From: Candidatus Burkholderia humilis
GTDB lineage: Bacteria; Pseudomonadota; Gammaproteobacteria; Burkholderiales; Burkholderiaceae
Length of the DNA: 64,000 nt
Direction: 5' to 3'
NCBI GenBank assembly: GCA_001184405.1
Contig: LFMX01000022.1
Span: 1 to 64,000, forward strand
A program made the translations under genes and the position numbers. The stretch's first letter is position 1, and each line of letters begins with the position of its first letter. The notes beneath the pieces are model-generated. The model had not been told where the DNA came from and did no database searches. It saw only the letters and a program-made list of their open reading frames with translations. Below are positions 31,122-40,167 of the stretch, one piece after another.

Positions 31122-31988
31122 TGCCAATGCTCGCGCGCGCGTCAGGAAATCGAAGAAGCTCGGATGACGACGCAACACGCACCGCGTGCGATGCGCCTTG
31201 ATCGGATTGAAGATGCCGAGCCGCGAGAAAAGCTGCATCGGATTCTTTCTGATCCAGCGCCATGAACCGAGCTCGAGCGTCATCGACGAAAAAATATTCG
31301 GCGCGCGCGTGCGATCGTAGGCGCAGTCCCATAGATCGCCATGCAGCAAATACTGATGACTTTGCGGCTCGAACGCGTAACCATGATGCGGATACGATTC
31401 CTCGAACATCGTCTTCAGCAGAAACATTTCCGGCAGATGCGGCATGGGCTGCGCCGGGCGCGCATACGGAAACCAGATGCTGTCGTCCCAGCCGAAACCC
31501 GAATGGCAATCGAGCGCGAAGCTCAACGGACGCGACATCAGTTCCTCTTCGACGACTGTGAGAAACGGCACGCGTCCTTCGGCACTTTGCGGCGCATTGC
31601 GCATCAAATCGACGCCATTCGGATTCGATCGTCAATCCGCGCGGCCATGCCGCGCGGATTGACGATCGGCATAAAGACGAGACGAATGGCGCACAACTGC
31701 TCGCGCAACAGTTCGTCCCATTCGAGCCGTCTTAGCAATGCGCGCATGTATTCGAGCACGAGTTGCGTGCCGATGCATTCGAGTCCGTGCACGCGGCCGA
31801 AAAAAACCGACGGCGGGCGCTTTGGCATCCGTCGAACCGATGGCAGCCGTCAACAGCGGAAACACGTGATCGCGCACGCGCACTTCGCCGATCGTGCGCC
31901 GCTCGAACCACGTGCCGCCCGCGACGAGAATCGCTTTGAGTTCGTCCATCTCGGGGAAGATGTCGCCGGCGACGCGCAATGTGCTCAT
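31118..31988 (-). pseudogene. M14-family zinc carboxypeptidase, multiple frameshifts
   Basis: Start MSTLRVAGDIFPEMDELKAI. Zinc ligands are recognisable as FFGRVHGLECIGTQ (HxxE) and LDCHSGFGWDD (third His), with the catalytic Glu in MTLELGSWRW. Frame changes lie near 31800 (before GRVHGLE) and near 31645, where the text of PIVNPRGMAA is followed by a mirror copy of itself, and another near 31600 precedes LMRNAPQSAEGRVP-type sequence. The end fuses in frame with the alpha/beta-hydrolase. Confidence 0.87.
31626..31668. repeat. 43-bp perfect palindrome with 20-bp arms inside the M14 gene
   Basis: 20-bp arms at 31626-31645 and 31649-31668 (minus-strand reading starts CGATCGTCAATCCGCGCGGC) pair perfectly across the 3-base spacer CAT. 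The arm read first encodes the conserved PIVNPRG; the second encodes nothing family-like and shifts the frame. Confidence 0.92.
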
Positions 31989-32198
31989 GGTTGTGTCGTT
32001 CGTCGTGCATCGTTGCTGGAAGTGGCTGGGAAGTTGCTGCGACCCGCGCAGGCGATTTTTCGCCTGAAAAGCGAAGTATAGGTTCCATCGTCTGACAACA
32101 TCATGACGAGGCTGCGTGTTTCGCTATGTGCGCACTGCAAGCTTGCGTGATGTCACCTAGAATGAATGAACCGCGCGATGCGGTCAGAGGTTATCGTC

Positions 32199-32441
32199 AT
32201 GACATCCCTATCCCGTTTCTTCTTTGGCGCGTTGACGCTGTGCTTTGCCGCGTCCATTTTCGCGCAAACATCCTCACGCGCCTACGATCCTTCCGCGCCC
32301 AAAACGCGCGCCGAAGTGCGTCAGGAATTTCTCGCGTGGCGCGCGGCCGGCTACGATCCCAACGACTGGCTGAACTATCCGGCCAACGCGAAGCGCAGGG
32401 ATCGGGCAACGTGCATTGAGCGTTTGCCCGATTTCGACTGA
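32199..32441 (+). CDS. DUF4148-like secreted small protein
   Basis: 80 residues from ATG at 32199: signal peptide MTSLSRFFFGALTLCFAASI to IFAQ, then KTRAEVRQEFLAWRAAGYDP and NDWLNYPANA, a DUF4148-style mature part. The last 15 residues (RRDRATCIERLPDFD) do not look family-like, so a small 3' lesion is possible. Function unknown; exported. Confidence 0.65.
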   Translation: MTSLSRFFFGALTLCFAASIFAQTSSRAYDPSAPKTRAEVRQEFLAWRAAGYDPNDWLNYPANAKRRDRATCIERLPDFD

Positions 32442-32447
32442 GGTGAG

Positions 32448-33605
32448 TTAGCGCGGCGTGTTGCCGCGCAGGATTCGCCGCGCGATGCTCCATCGATGCA
32501 CTTCCGACGGACCATCGTAGATGCGAAACGCGCACATGTCCGCGAAAATCCGCGCGACGATGGTTTCGTGCGTGACGCCTTGTCCGCCGAGCACCTGCAC
32601 GCAACGATCGACGACGCGCCACAGCGCCTCCGACGACACCACCTTCGCGATGCTCGATTCGTGCTTGCCCAGCACGCCCTGATCCAGCACCCATGCGCAA
32701 TGCCAGATGGCAAGACGCGTCACGTGCAGATCCATTTCGTTATCCGCGAGCATGTAGCCGACGCCTTCATGCTTGCCGAATGCGTGACGCTCGCGCGCGT
32801 AAGCGCTCGCGACATCGTGCGCATGACGCGCCGCGCCGAGCCATCGCATGCAATGCGTGAGGCGCGCGGGTGACAAACGCACCTGCGCATAGCGAAAGCC
32901 TTCGCCCGGTTCGCCGAGCACGTCGCTCGCCTTCACGCGCAAGCCGTCGAAACGCACCACGGCGTGGCCGCCCGGAAAACACGTATCGAGCGAATCCATC
33001 GCCCGTTCGATGGTGATGCCGGGACTATTCATCTCGGCGAAAAACATGGTCGCGGGACCATCCTCGAACTTTGCCATAACGATGGCGAGCGCAGCGCCCT
33101 GCGCGCCCGTGATGAACCATTTACCGCCGCTGATCACGTAGTCGTCGCCATCGCGCACGGCGAGTGTTTGCAGCATCGAGGGATCAGCGCCCGCGCCCGG
33201 CGGCGGCTCGGTCATGCAGAAACACGAACGGATTTTCCCCGCCGCGAGCGGCCGCAGCCAGCGTTCCTTTTGCGCGGACGTGGCCACGGCTTCGAGCAAA
33301 TGCATGTTGCCTTCATCGGGCGCAGCGATATTCAACGCGACCGGTCCGAGCGGCGAGTAGCCCGCTTCTTCGAACACGACCGCCTTCTCCACGTGACTCA
33401 ATCCCAGTCCGCCGAATTCGGGCGATACATGGCTCGCCAGCAAACCTGCGCCTCGCCCCTTCGCAATCAACTCCGCACGCAACGATTCATCCGGCCCATG
33501 CGGCGTGCAACGCACATCGCGCTCGAGCGGCACGATCTCTTCCTGGATGAACGCGCGTACGCGCATCTGCAAGTCGGTCAACGCGGGAGAAAGCGAGAAA
33601 TCCAT
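32448..33605 (-). CDS. Acyl-CoA dehydrogenase family protein
   Basis: 385 residues, intact flavoprotein of the ACAD family (alpha-beta oxidation type step). FAD/substrate-binding CMTEPPPGAGADPSM near 130, ISGGKWFITGAQGAALAIVM near 155, and the C-terminal QVLGGQGVTHETIVARIFAD and YDGPSEVHRWSIARRIL are present. The usual catalytic Glu position reads YDGPSEVHR in the acyl-CoA-dehydrogenase C-terminal region. Substrate chain length cannot be told from the sequence. Confidence 0.88.
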   Translation of the reverse strand: MDFSLSPALTDLQMRVRAFIQEEIVPLERDVRCTPHGPDESLRAELIAKGRGAGLLASHVSPEFGGLGLSHVEKAVVFEEAGYSPLGPVALNIAAPDEGNMHLLEAVATSAQKERWLRPLAAGKIRSCFCMTEPPPGAGADPSMLQTLAVRDGDDYVISGGKWFITGAQGAALAIVMAKFEDGPATMFFAEMNSPGITIERAMDSLDTCFPGGHAVVRFDGLRVKASDVLGEPGEGFRYAQVRLSPARLTHCMRWLGAARHAHDVASAYARERHAFGKHEGVGYMLADNEMDLHVTRLAIWHCAWVLDQGVLGKHESSIAKVVSSEALWRVVDRCVQVLGGQGVTHETIVARIFADMCAFRIYDGPSEVHRWSIARRILRGNTPR

Positions 33606-33654
33606 CGGCGTTCCTTTTTTAATGGCGATCGAGCGATTAGCTTAGCGCGCCCGC

Positions 33655-34023
33655 TCACTCTTTGTAATCGGTGTATTTGCGCGCATCGCCACGCACTTTC
33701 TGCGCGGGATATTTCGCACGATTCAGCACCATCTTGTCGATCAACGCCTGACGCAGATCCACGTCGAGCCGATCGGCAAGCATCACGAAATACGCGAGTA
33801 CGTCGGCCATTTCGTTGTGAATGGCGGTGAGCTTCGTTTCGTCGAGTTCGGCCTTGTCGCCCGTGGTCAGCCACGTGAAGGGCTCGAGCAACTCGCTCGC
33901 TTCGACTGCCAGCGCGGCGGCGAGATTCTTTGGCGTGTGAAAGCGGCTCCAGTCGCGCTCGTGTACGAAATCGCGTAGCATGTCGCGCATTTCGGTGAGT
34001 TCGTTGCAGGTGTGTGAAGTCAT
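33655..34023 (-). CDS. MazG-like nucleotide pyrophosphohydrolase
   Basis: 122 residues, intact. The EASELLEPFTW motif (ExxE) and NEMADVLAYFVMLADRLDVD (ExxD) are the Mg-binding helices of all-alpha NTP pyrophosphatases. The length and the start (ELTEMRDMLRDFVHERDWSRF region) match RS21-C6/MazG-like dCTP-type house-cleaning enzymes. It lies alone downstream of the acyl-CoA dehydrogenase start on the same strand. Confidence 0.87.
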   Translation of the reverse strand: MTSHTCNELTEMRDMLRDFVHERDWSRFHTPKNLAAALAVEASELLEPFTWLTTGDKAELDETKLTAIHNEMADVLAYFVMLADRLDVDLRQALIDKMVLNRAKYPAQKVRGDARKYTDYKE

Positions 34024-34196
34024 TCGCGTCCTCTTACGTAGGGAGTTTCTTTGCGTCTAGCTTAACGTCGTTTGGCGTTTTTTCGCTTTCGATAATTGTC
34101 CGTCCCGGCGAAATCGCTTGCCTTCCTAACCTACGACTCATTTAATCGTACTAATTGAACCGCATCGCGCGGTAGAAAATCTCAAGGAGTTTCGTG

Positions 34197-35376
34197 ATGA
34201 GCAAACGTATTCTCGTCATCGGCGCAGGCTTCGCCGGTATGTGGAGCACCCTTTCAGCGGCGCGTCTGATCGATCAGCACGGCCGTGCCGATATCGAAAG
34301 TCATGCTGGTAGCGCCGGAGCCTGCGTCCGCGCCTTTATGAAGAGAATGCGGGCGGCATGAAGGTATCGTTGCTGGATATTTTCGCGGCTACAGGCGTGA
34401 AATTCATTCAGGGCACGGTCGAAAACGTGCATGTCGCGTGCAATGAAGTGGACCTGATTCGCGCCGATGGAACGCGCGCATCGCTGCATTACGACCGCCT
34501 CGTGCTCGCAACGGGCAGCCGCCTATTCCGTCCGCAGATTCAGGGACTCGCGGAACATACGTTCAGCGTCGATCAGGTCGATGAAGCCGCCGCACTCGAA
34601 GCGCACATTCGTCAGTTTGCGAATCGTCCGGAAAGTACTGCGCGTAACACGGTCGTAGTTGCGGGCGGCGGATTCACGGGTATCGAGACGGCAGCGGAAA
34701 TGCCCGTGCGTCTGCGTGCGGCGCTTGGCGAGAACGCAGATGTGAACGTCATCATCGTGGAACGTGCGCAGGAAATCGGCCCCGATCTCGGTGCGGGTCC
34801 GCGTCCGGTGATCGTCGAAGCGCTGGAATCGCTCGGCGTGCAGTGGGGGCTCGGCGCGTCCGTGACGTCGGTGGATGCCAACGGCCTCCGTCCGATGACG
34901 AACGCATCGACACGAACACAGTCATCTAGACCGCCGGCCTGCGCGCGAGCGCGCTGACCGCGCAAATTCCCGCCGAGCGCGATGCATTCGGCCGCCTTGT
35001 CAATCGCAACTTGCGCGTGATCGGCATGGATACGATCTATGCAACGGGCGATGTCGCCTACGCCGCCACCGACGAAGACGACAATCACGCGATGATGTCG
35101 TGCCAGCACGCGATGAACCTCGGCCGGTCTAACGTCGCGGCGGATTTGCTCGGCGAAGCGCCGATTCCTTATAGCCAGCCGAAATACGTCACGTGTCTGG
35201 ACCTCGGTCCTTGGGGCGCCGTATATACCGAAGGCTAGGAGCGCGAAGTGAAGATGTCGGGCACGCAAGCGAAGGACCTGAAGACGCGCATCAACACCGG
35301 ATGGATTTATCCGCCAAGCGCACAACGTGCGGAAGCGTTCGCGGCAGCGGGCCCGCGCCGTATCGTCGTGGCTTAA
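34197..35376 (+). pseudogene. NDH-2-like NAD(P)/FAD oxidoreductase, frameshifts and two ambers
   Basis: Start MSKRILVIGAGFAGMWSTLS with the FAD GxGxxG; AAGGAG precedes it. Frame changes occur near 34300 and near 34340, around ENAGGMKVSLLDIF. The second dinucleotide fold NTVVVAGGGFTGIETAAEMP is preserved. Another shift near 34905 and TAG at 34927-34929 (WTAGLRAS expected) follow. IYATGDVAYAATDEDDNHAM is intact, then TAG at 35236-35238 (GWEREV expected). The last part ends at 35376. At least five lesions, so long dead. Confidence 0.9.
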
Positions 35377-35379
35377 GCC

Positions 35380-35690
35380 TTAGTCAGGATAAAGCCCAAG
35401 CGTGCGCGCATGCAAGCACGCGAGGCCAAGCAATGCATCGGTGAAAGGCGTCGGCACGTTGGTCATGACGCCGAGTTCACGCACCGATGCGACGAGCGCG
35501 TCGAGTTCCACAGGCTTGTGCGCTTCGACATCCTGCAACATGGACGTTTTCATTGCGCCGAGCGAGCGTGATGGCGCAACGATCGGCCGGTTCCTGATCG
35601 ATCGGAATGCCGAAGCGTGCGCCGATTTCCTTCGCTTCGAGCATGACGTTCGTGACGAAGCCGCGCACGAGATCATCGGAAATTCAGGCA
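35380..35690 (-). pseudogene. Ketopantoate reductase-like protein, C-terminal fragment
   Basis: C-terminal helical domain of a PanE/ApbA-type 2-dehydropantoate 2-reductase: MLEAKEIGARFGIPID in one frame and LGAMKTSMLQDVEAHKPVEL, DALVASVRELGVMTNVPTPF, LLGLACLHARTLGLYPD in another, with a shift near 35590. The 5' two-thirds, including the NADP fold, are missing. Upstream it abuts the ABC binding-protein fragment on the opposite strand. Confidence 0.8.
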
Positions 35691-35692
35691 GA

Positions 35693-35912
35693 GCGCGGTT
35701 TTCTCAATACGCCGCGCGGCAAGCCCTTTAATTTTGCAGGCGGCACTTTGGAAGATCCGGCGATTTTCGGGCCGGGCACGGCAATCGGCTTGCGCAAGGA
35801 AGATACCGATCTCAAAGAAAAGCTCGACGGCGCGATTGCGGCCATGATCAAGGACGGCACATACAAGCGCATCGAGCAAAAGTATTTCGATTTTGATATC
35901 TACGGCGAATGA
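35693..35912 (+). pseudogene. Amino-acid ABC transporter binding protein, C-terminal fragment
   Basis: Only the last ~70 residues: FNFAGGTLEDPAIFGPGTAI, GLRKEDTDLKEKLDGAIAAM and IKDGTYKRIEQKYFDFDIYG, the standard C-terminus of HisJ/ArgT-type periplasmic binding proteins. The signal peptide and first lobe are gone. The 5' edge coincides with the edge of the reductase fragment, so one deletion removed both 5' ends. Confidence 0.85.
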
Positions 35913-35935
35913 CTTAAGCCTGAGCGGAGCGTGTC

Positions 35936-36424
35936 ATGAGTGAGTCAGCGAGCAGCGATCAACGCGTTCATCGCGCCGCCGAAGCCGGTTATACGGCTAA
36001 CGCGGACGGCTATGTGCGCGGGCGGCCCGACTATCCGCCCGAAGTCGCTGACTGGCTTAGCGGCACGCTTGGCCTTGCATCGGGCAAAACCGTCGTCGAT
36101 CTCGGCGCGGGCACGGGCAAATTCACGCCGCGCCTCGTGCAAACCAGCGCGCGCGTGATCGCCGTCGAACCCGTCGACACGATGCGCGCAAAACTCGCCG
36201 CCGCCTTGCCGGCTGTGCAGGCGTTTAAAGGTGACGCGCAACATATTTCTCTTGACGATGCTTCGGTCGATGCCGTCGTCTGCGCGCAATCGTTCCATTG
36301 GTTCGCTCACGCCGATGCGCTTAACGAAATCTTTCGCATTCTCAAGCCGGGCGGCACACTCGGCTTAGTGTGGAATGTGCGGGACGCGCGCGTGCCTTGG
36401 GTTGCAAAACTCGACGCCACTTAG
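35936..36424 (+). pseudogene. Class I SAM methyltransferase, C-terminally truncated
   Basis: 162 residues: MSESASSDQRVHRAAEAGYT, SAM motif VVDLGAGTGKFTPRLVQTSA, motif II VIAVEPVDTMRAKL, DASVDAVVCAQSFHWFAHAD and LKPGGTLGLVWNVRDARVPW. Relatives have about 250 residues; the frame ends with TAG shortly after VPWVAKLDA. The ~125 bases to the next gene hold no clear continuation, so a 3' deletion is likely. The Rossmann core is complete, so residual activity cannot be excluded. Confidence 0.75.
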
Positions 36425-36552
36425 CGTTTTTTCAAGCGATTCACGAAGCGAATTTCAAAGCGCTTTAGGGCGACGCTTAAGGACAAGGACCGCAAAATCG
36501 GCACACTAGTTGCATGTGGCAAACGCATCGAGAAAATATGTCGGGGGACGCC

Positions 36553-36816
36553 ATGCATCAGTCGATCGAGCCGCATGAATTGACCAAGATCGATCTTGCG
36601 CACTTTCAAGTCGTGCAGGTATCGAATGGCCTGCAGACCGTGGTGCTTTGGGAAGCACCCGAAGTGCTCGCTGAAGAAGCCCCGACGCTCACCATTCGCC
36701 TGTGCGATCCGCTCAATCCCGTGCGTCGTAAGGACGTCTGCGAACATTTGCAAGCGCACCTGTCGGAATCGCGCGAACAGAAACAGCAACGTCGCGCTAG
36801 CGCGCTCGCTGTCTGA
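36553..36816 (+). CDS. Small protein of unknown function
   Basis: 87 residues, MHQSIEPHELTKIDLAHFQV to SREQKQQRRASALAV. The start at 36553 is preceded by GGGGGA at good spacing; upstream in-frame ATGs at 36514 and 36538 have no ribosome site. The core VQVSNGLQTVVLWEAPEVLA suggests a small beta domain. The end overlaps the convergent MocR gene by 20 bases. Unrecognised. Confidence 0.5.
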   Translation: MHQSIEPHELTKIDLAHFQVVQVSNGLQTVVLWEAPEVLAEEAPTLTIRLCDPLNPVRRKDVCEHLQAHLSESREQKQQRRASALAV

Positions 36817-38211
36817 TTTCGTTTTCCAGAAAGGTCCAGAGCGCGTCGCCTGCCGAATACGGCACGTTGAAGCGGAACGATGAACTCGGTGCATCGCCGG
36901 GACGGAAATACGATCCGGGCGCGAGCCAAATGCCATGTTCAAGCGCACGCGTGGCGACATCGCTTGCATGCTCGGGCTGAATGGGCAACGCGCCCCATAC
37001 GAATAAACCGGCGCGCGGACGCCTGAATAATTCGATGCCTAAGGCATCCATGCACTCTTCCACCAAGGCATGCGTATCCTTGAGCTTCTCCACGATTAAA
37101 TCCACGTGCCGCGCATAACGCCCTTCCGTCAGCACTTTTTCGACGATACGCTCCGTTGCCTCCGATGACGTCAGCCCCACCGCCATCTTCGTGCGCGCAA
37201 GTTCACGCAACACGTCGCGCTCGGCCACGACATAGCCGCAACGCAGCGCAGGCGTGATCGTCTTCGCAAAGCCTCCCACATACAGCACACGATTGAGCCC
37301 TTCCATCGCGGCTAGAAGCGGTGCGCCCGGCAGCGCGAGTTCGCGCGTCACATCGTCTTCCACGCCCCATAAGCCGTGACGCTCGGCGATCTGCATCAAA
37401 CGAAACGCCGATGCCATGCTAAAGGTTGCGCCAGTCGGATTCTGCAAAGTCGTATTGAGAAACACCGCTTTAGGCTGATGCTCGATGACGCGATACGCTC
37501 GAACATATCCGTATCGATGCCCGCGACCGTGCGCGGCACGCCATGCACGTCGAGCCCCGCGAGCCGCAAAATCTGCAGCAGATTGCAGTAGCCCGGATCT
37601 TCGACGACGACCGCATCGCCGGGACGCAACAGCGTGCGCACGATGAGATCGAGCGCCTGCGGTCAGCAGCACGTTGGATGCGGCATCGACGAGCAAGCCG
37701 TGACGGTCCAGTTGTTCGGCGATACGCGCGCGCAACAGCGCGAAGCCATACGGCTGTCCGTAATCGGCAATCCGCGCCGCAGGCACGCGTCCGACCGCGC
37801 GCAACGCATGCTGCAAGCCGCTTTCGTTGACCCATTCGTTCGGCAACCAGCCGCAGCCCGATTTGATCGGCACGGAATGATCGGTGAAGACATCGGACAG
37901 CAGCCACGTCGCGGTGAAACTCGGCGGCTGCCATTCGAGCGGCCGCGCGCGTTCGCTGTGTCCGCGCACGGCCACGCGATAACCCGAGCCGCGCCGTGAC
38001 GATGCCCATCGATACGAGCCTGCTATACGCTTCGGTCACCGTGAACGTGCTGAGCTCATGCGCTTGCGCGAGCCTGCGCACGGACGGCAGCAACGCGCCC
38101 GCGCGCAGCGTCTGGTCTTCGATCGCCGACGAAAACGCGCACACGAGTTGTTCGACGAGCGTCGGCGCTTGCCGCGAGCCGCGAGCCGCGCTCCAGTTTG
38201 AATTCTATCAT
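36797..38211 (-). pseudogene. MocR-type GntR regulator with aminotransferase domain, frameshifted
   Basis: Starts MIEFKLERGSR; the winged HTH (LRAGALLPSVRRLAQAHELS, TFTVTEAYSRLVSMGIVTAR) is in the second frame. Four lesions: a 7-bp tandem duplication at 38171-38184; shifts near 37983 (before GYRVAVRGHS), near 37655 (before RTLLRPGDAVVVEDPGYCN) and near 37490 (before YRVIEHQPKAVFLNTTLQNP). The fold-I aminotransferase part has TTLQNPTGATF and YVGGFAKTITPALRCGYVV with the PLP Lys. It is divergent from the omega-aminotransferase, its likely target. Confidence 0.9.
38171..38190. repeat. 7-bp tandem duplication in the MocR gene
   Basis: GCCGCGA occurs at 38171-38177 and 38178-38184, followed by a partial third copy GCCGCG. 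Removing one copy restores the minus-strand reading ERGSRQAPTLVEQLV, the expected GntR N-terminus. Confidence 0.9.
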
Positions 38212-38360
38212 CGGATGAAGACTAGCGCGGCCCGTCTGCGCGAACCACTACAGTTTGCCTGAAATTGCCAGCATAGTTGGCAACGCAGTGAAGTGACTGT
38301 CTATGCCGCGCAATTTTGTCGAGGAATAGAGTGACCGTACTTACCGAGGAGACTCTTGCA

Positions 38361-39673
38361 ATGAATGCACGCCCCGTCATCGACGATCTCTCGTCCTTCT
38401 GGATGCCTTCACCGCGAACCGTCAGTTCAAGGCCGCGCCGCGCCTGCTCGAAAGCGCAAAAGGCATGTATTACCGCTCGACGGATGGCCGCGAAGTGCTC
38501 GATGGCTGCGCCGGTTTGTGGTGCGTGAATGCGGGCCATTGTCGCGATGAGATCGTCGAGGCCGTGAAAAAAGCGCTCTCCACCCTCGATTTCGCACTAA
38601 CGTTTCAGATGGGCCATCCGGTTGCATTCGAAGCGGCCACGAAGGTCGCGAGCCTCATGCCTGAAGGGCTCGATCGCATCTTCTTCACGAATTCCGGTTT
38701 CGAGTCCGTCGATACGGCTTTGAAGATCGCACTCGCCTATCACCGCGCACGCGGCGAAGGCCAGCGCACGCGTTTGATCGGGCGTGAGCGCGGTTATCAC
38801 GGCGTGGGCTTCGGCGGCATTTCGGTGGGCGGCATCGCGCCGAATCGCAAGATCTTTTCGGGGCAGATGCTACCGTCCGTCGATCATCTGCCGCATACGC
38901 ACGATCTCGCGCACAACGCATTTTCAAAGGGTCAGCCTGCGTGGGGCGAGCATCTCGCAGAGGAACTGGAACGTATCGTCGCGCTGCATGATGCATCGAC
39001 GATTGCGGCGGTGATCGTCGAACCGCTCGCGGGTTCCACGAGCGTGTTGGTGCCGCCGAAGGGCTACTTGCAGAAGCTGCACGAAATCTGCACGAAACAC
39101 GGCATTTTGCTGATCTTCGATGAAGTGATCACCGGCTTTGGACGTCTGGGCAAAGCGACGGCCGCCGAGTACTTCGGTGTAACGCCCGACCTCATGACGA
39201 TGGCCAAAGCCATCAACAACGCCACCATTCCGCTGGGCGCGGTCGCGGCGCATCGCAAGGTGCACGACACGATCGTCAATGCGGGCGCGGATAACGCCAT
39301 CGAACTGTTTCATGGCTATACGTACTCCGCGCATCCGGTTGCGACGGCGGCGGCTATCGCGACGATCGATTTGTATCAGCGCGACAAGCTCTTCGAGCGC
39401 GCGGCATCGAAGGCCGAGAAGTTCGAAAGCGCGGCGCATGCATTGCGCGATGCACCCTTCGTGAAGGACATCCGCAATCTGGGGATGGTCGCGGGCATCG
39501 AACTGGAATCGCGTGAAGGCGCACCGGGCGCGCGTGCGTATGAAGTGTTCGTGAAGTGCTTCGAAGCGGGCGTGCTCGTGCGTTATACGGGCGATATTCT
39601 CGCGTTCTCGCCGCCGTTGATTATCGAAGATGCGCACGGCACCGTGAGAAAGGCGCTCGAGAGCGTGAAATAA
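38361..39673 (+). pseudogene. Omega-amino acid:pyruvate aminotransferase, single 5' frameshift
   Basis: Start MNARPVIDDLSSFWMP at 38361. A one-base loss near 38405 diverts the frame; the rest is open to 39673 and reads as class III aminotransferase throughout: FKAAPRLLESAKGMYYRSTD, GLWCVNAGHCRDEIVEAVKK, LIFDEVITGFGRLGKATAAE and MAKAINNATIPLGAV with the PLP Lys. About 440 residues. A downstream start at 38465 could give a 402-residue product missing the N-terminal segment, so partial function is conceivable. Divergent from the MocR gene; terminator follows. Confidence 0.87.
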
Positions 39674-39695
39674 GGCATTTTTTTATGTTGTCGCA

Positions 39696-39728
39696 AAGCC
39701 CGGTCGAATCACCGACCGGGCTTTTTTA
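39696..39728 (+). terminator. Strong rho-independent terminator
   Basis: Perfect 11-bp stem AAGCCCGGTCG/CGACCGGGCTT with a 6-base loop, followed by TTTTT, 23 bases after the aminotransferase stop. An A-rich flank on the other side also suits the convergent thioesterase gene, so it may work both ways. Confidence 0.92.
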
Positions 39729-39730
39729 CG

Positions 39731-40167
39731 TCATCGCTCGATCACGAGCAACGTCGATGTCGCCGATGCAAACAGTCTTCCGCTCGCATCCTTGAGCGTG
39801 GCTTCGGCGAATGCGGCGCGGCGTCCGATCGACAACACGCGGCCTTCCGCGCGCAGCATGCCTGAATCGCGCGTAACGGCCTTGTGATACGAGACCTTCA
39901 ATTCGAGCGTGGTATAGGCTTGCGTGGCGGTCAGGCATAAGTGCGCCGAGCAGCCCGCATGCGGAATCGAGCAGTGTGGCCGCATAGCCGCCGTGTACGG
40001 TGCCGATCGGGGTTATACGCGTGATCGCCCGGAATGCCCGCAAATACCGCTCTGCCCGCCTCCACTTCGATGAATTCGAAGTCCAGCGACACGAGTATGC
40101 CCGGCTTCTTTCCGGATGCAATCAGCGCGCGCAATTGCGCAAGGCCGTTATCTTCCATCGTGTTCAT
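39731..40167 (-). pseudogene. PaaI-type hotdog thioesterase, frameshifted
   Basis: Starts MNTMEDNGLAQLRALIASGK. The hotdog signature GTVHGGYAATLLDSACG is in a second frame and TTLELKVSYHKAVTRDSGML, GRLFASATSTLLVIE in a third; shifts lie near 40018 and 39945. About 145 residues when joined. It hydrolyses acyl-CoA thioesters in this family. Its start overlaps the stop of the preceding efflux lipoprotein gene. Confidence 0.87.
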
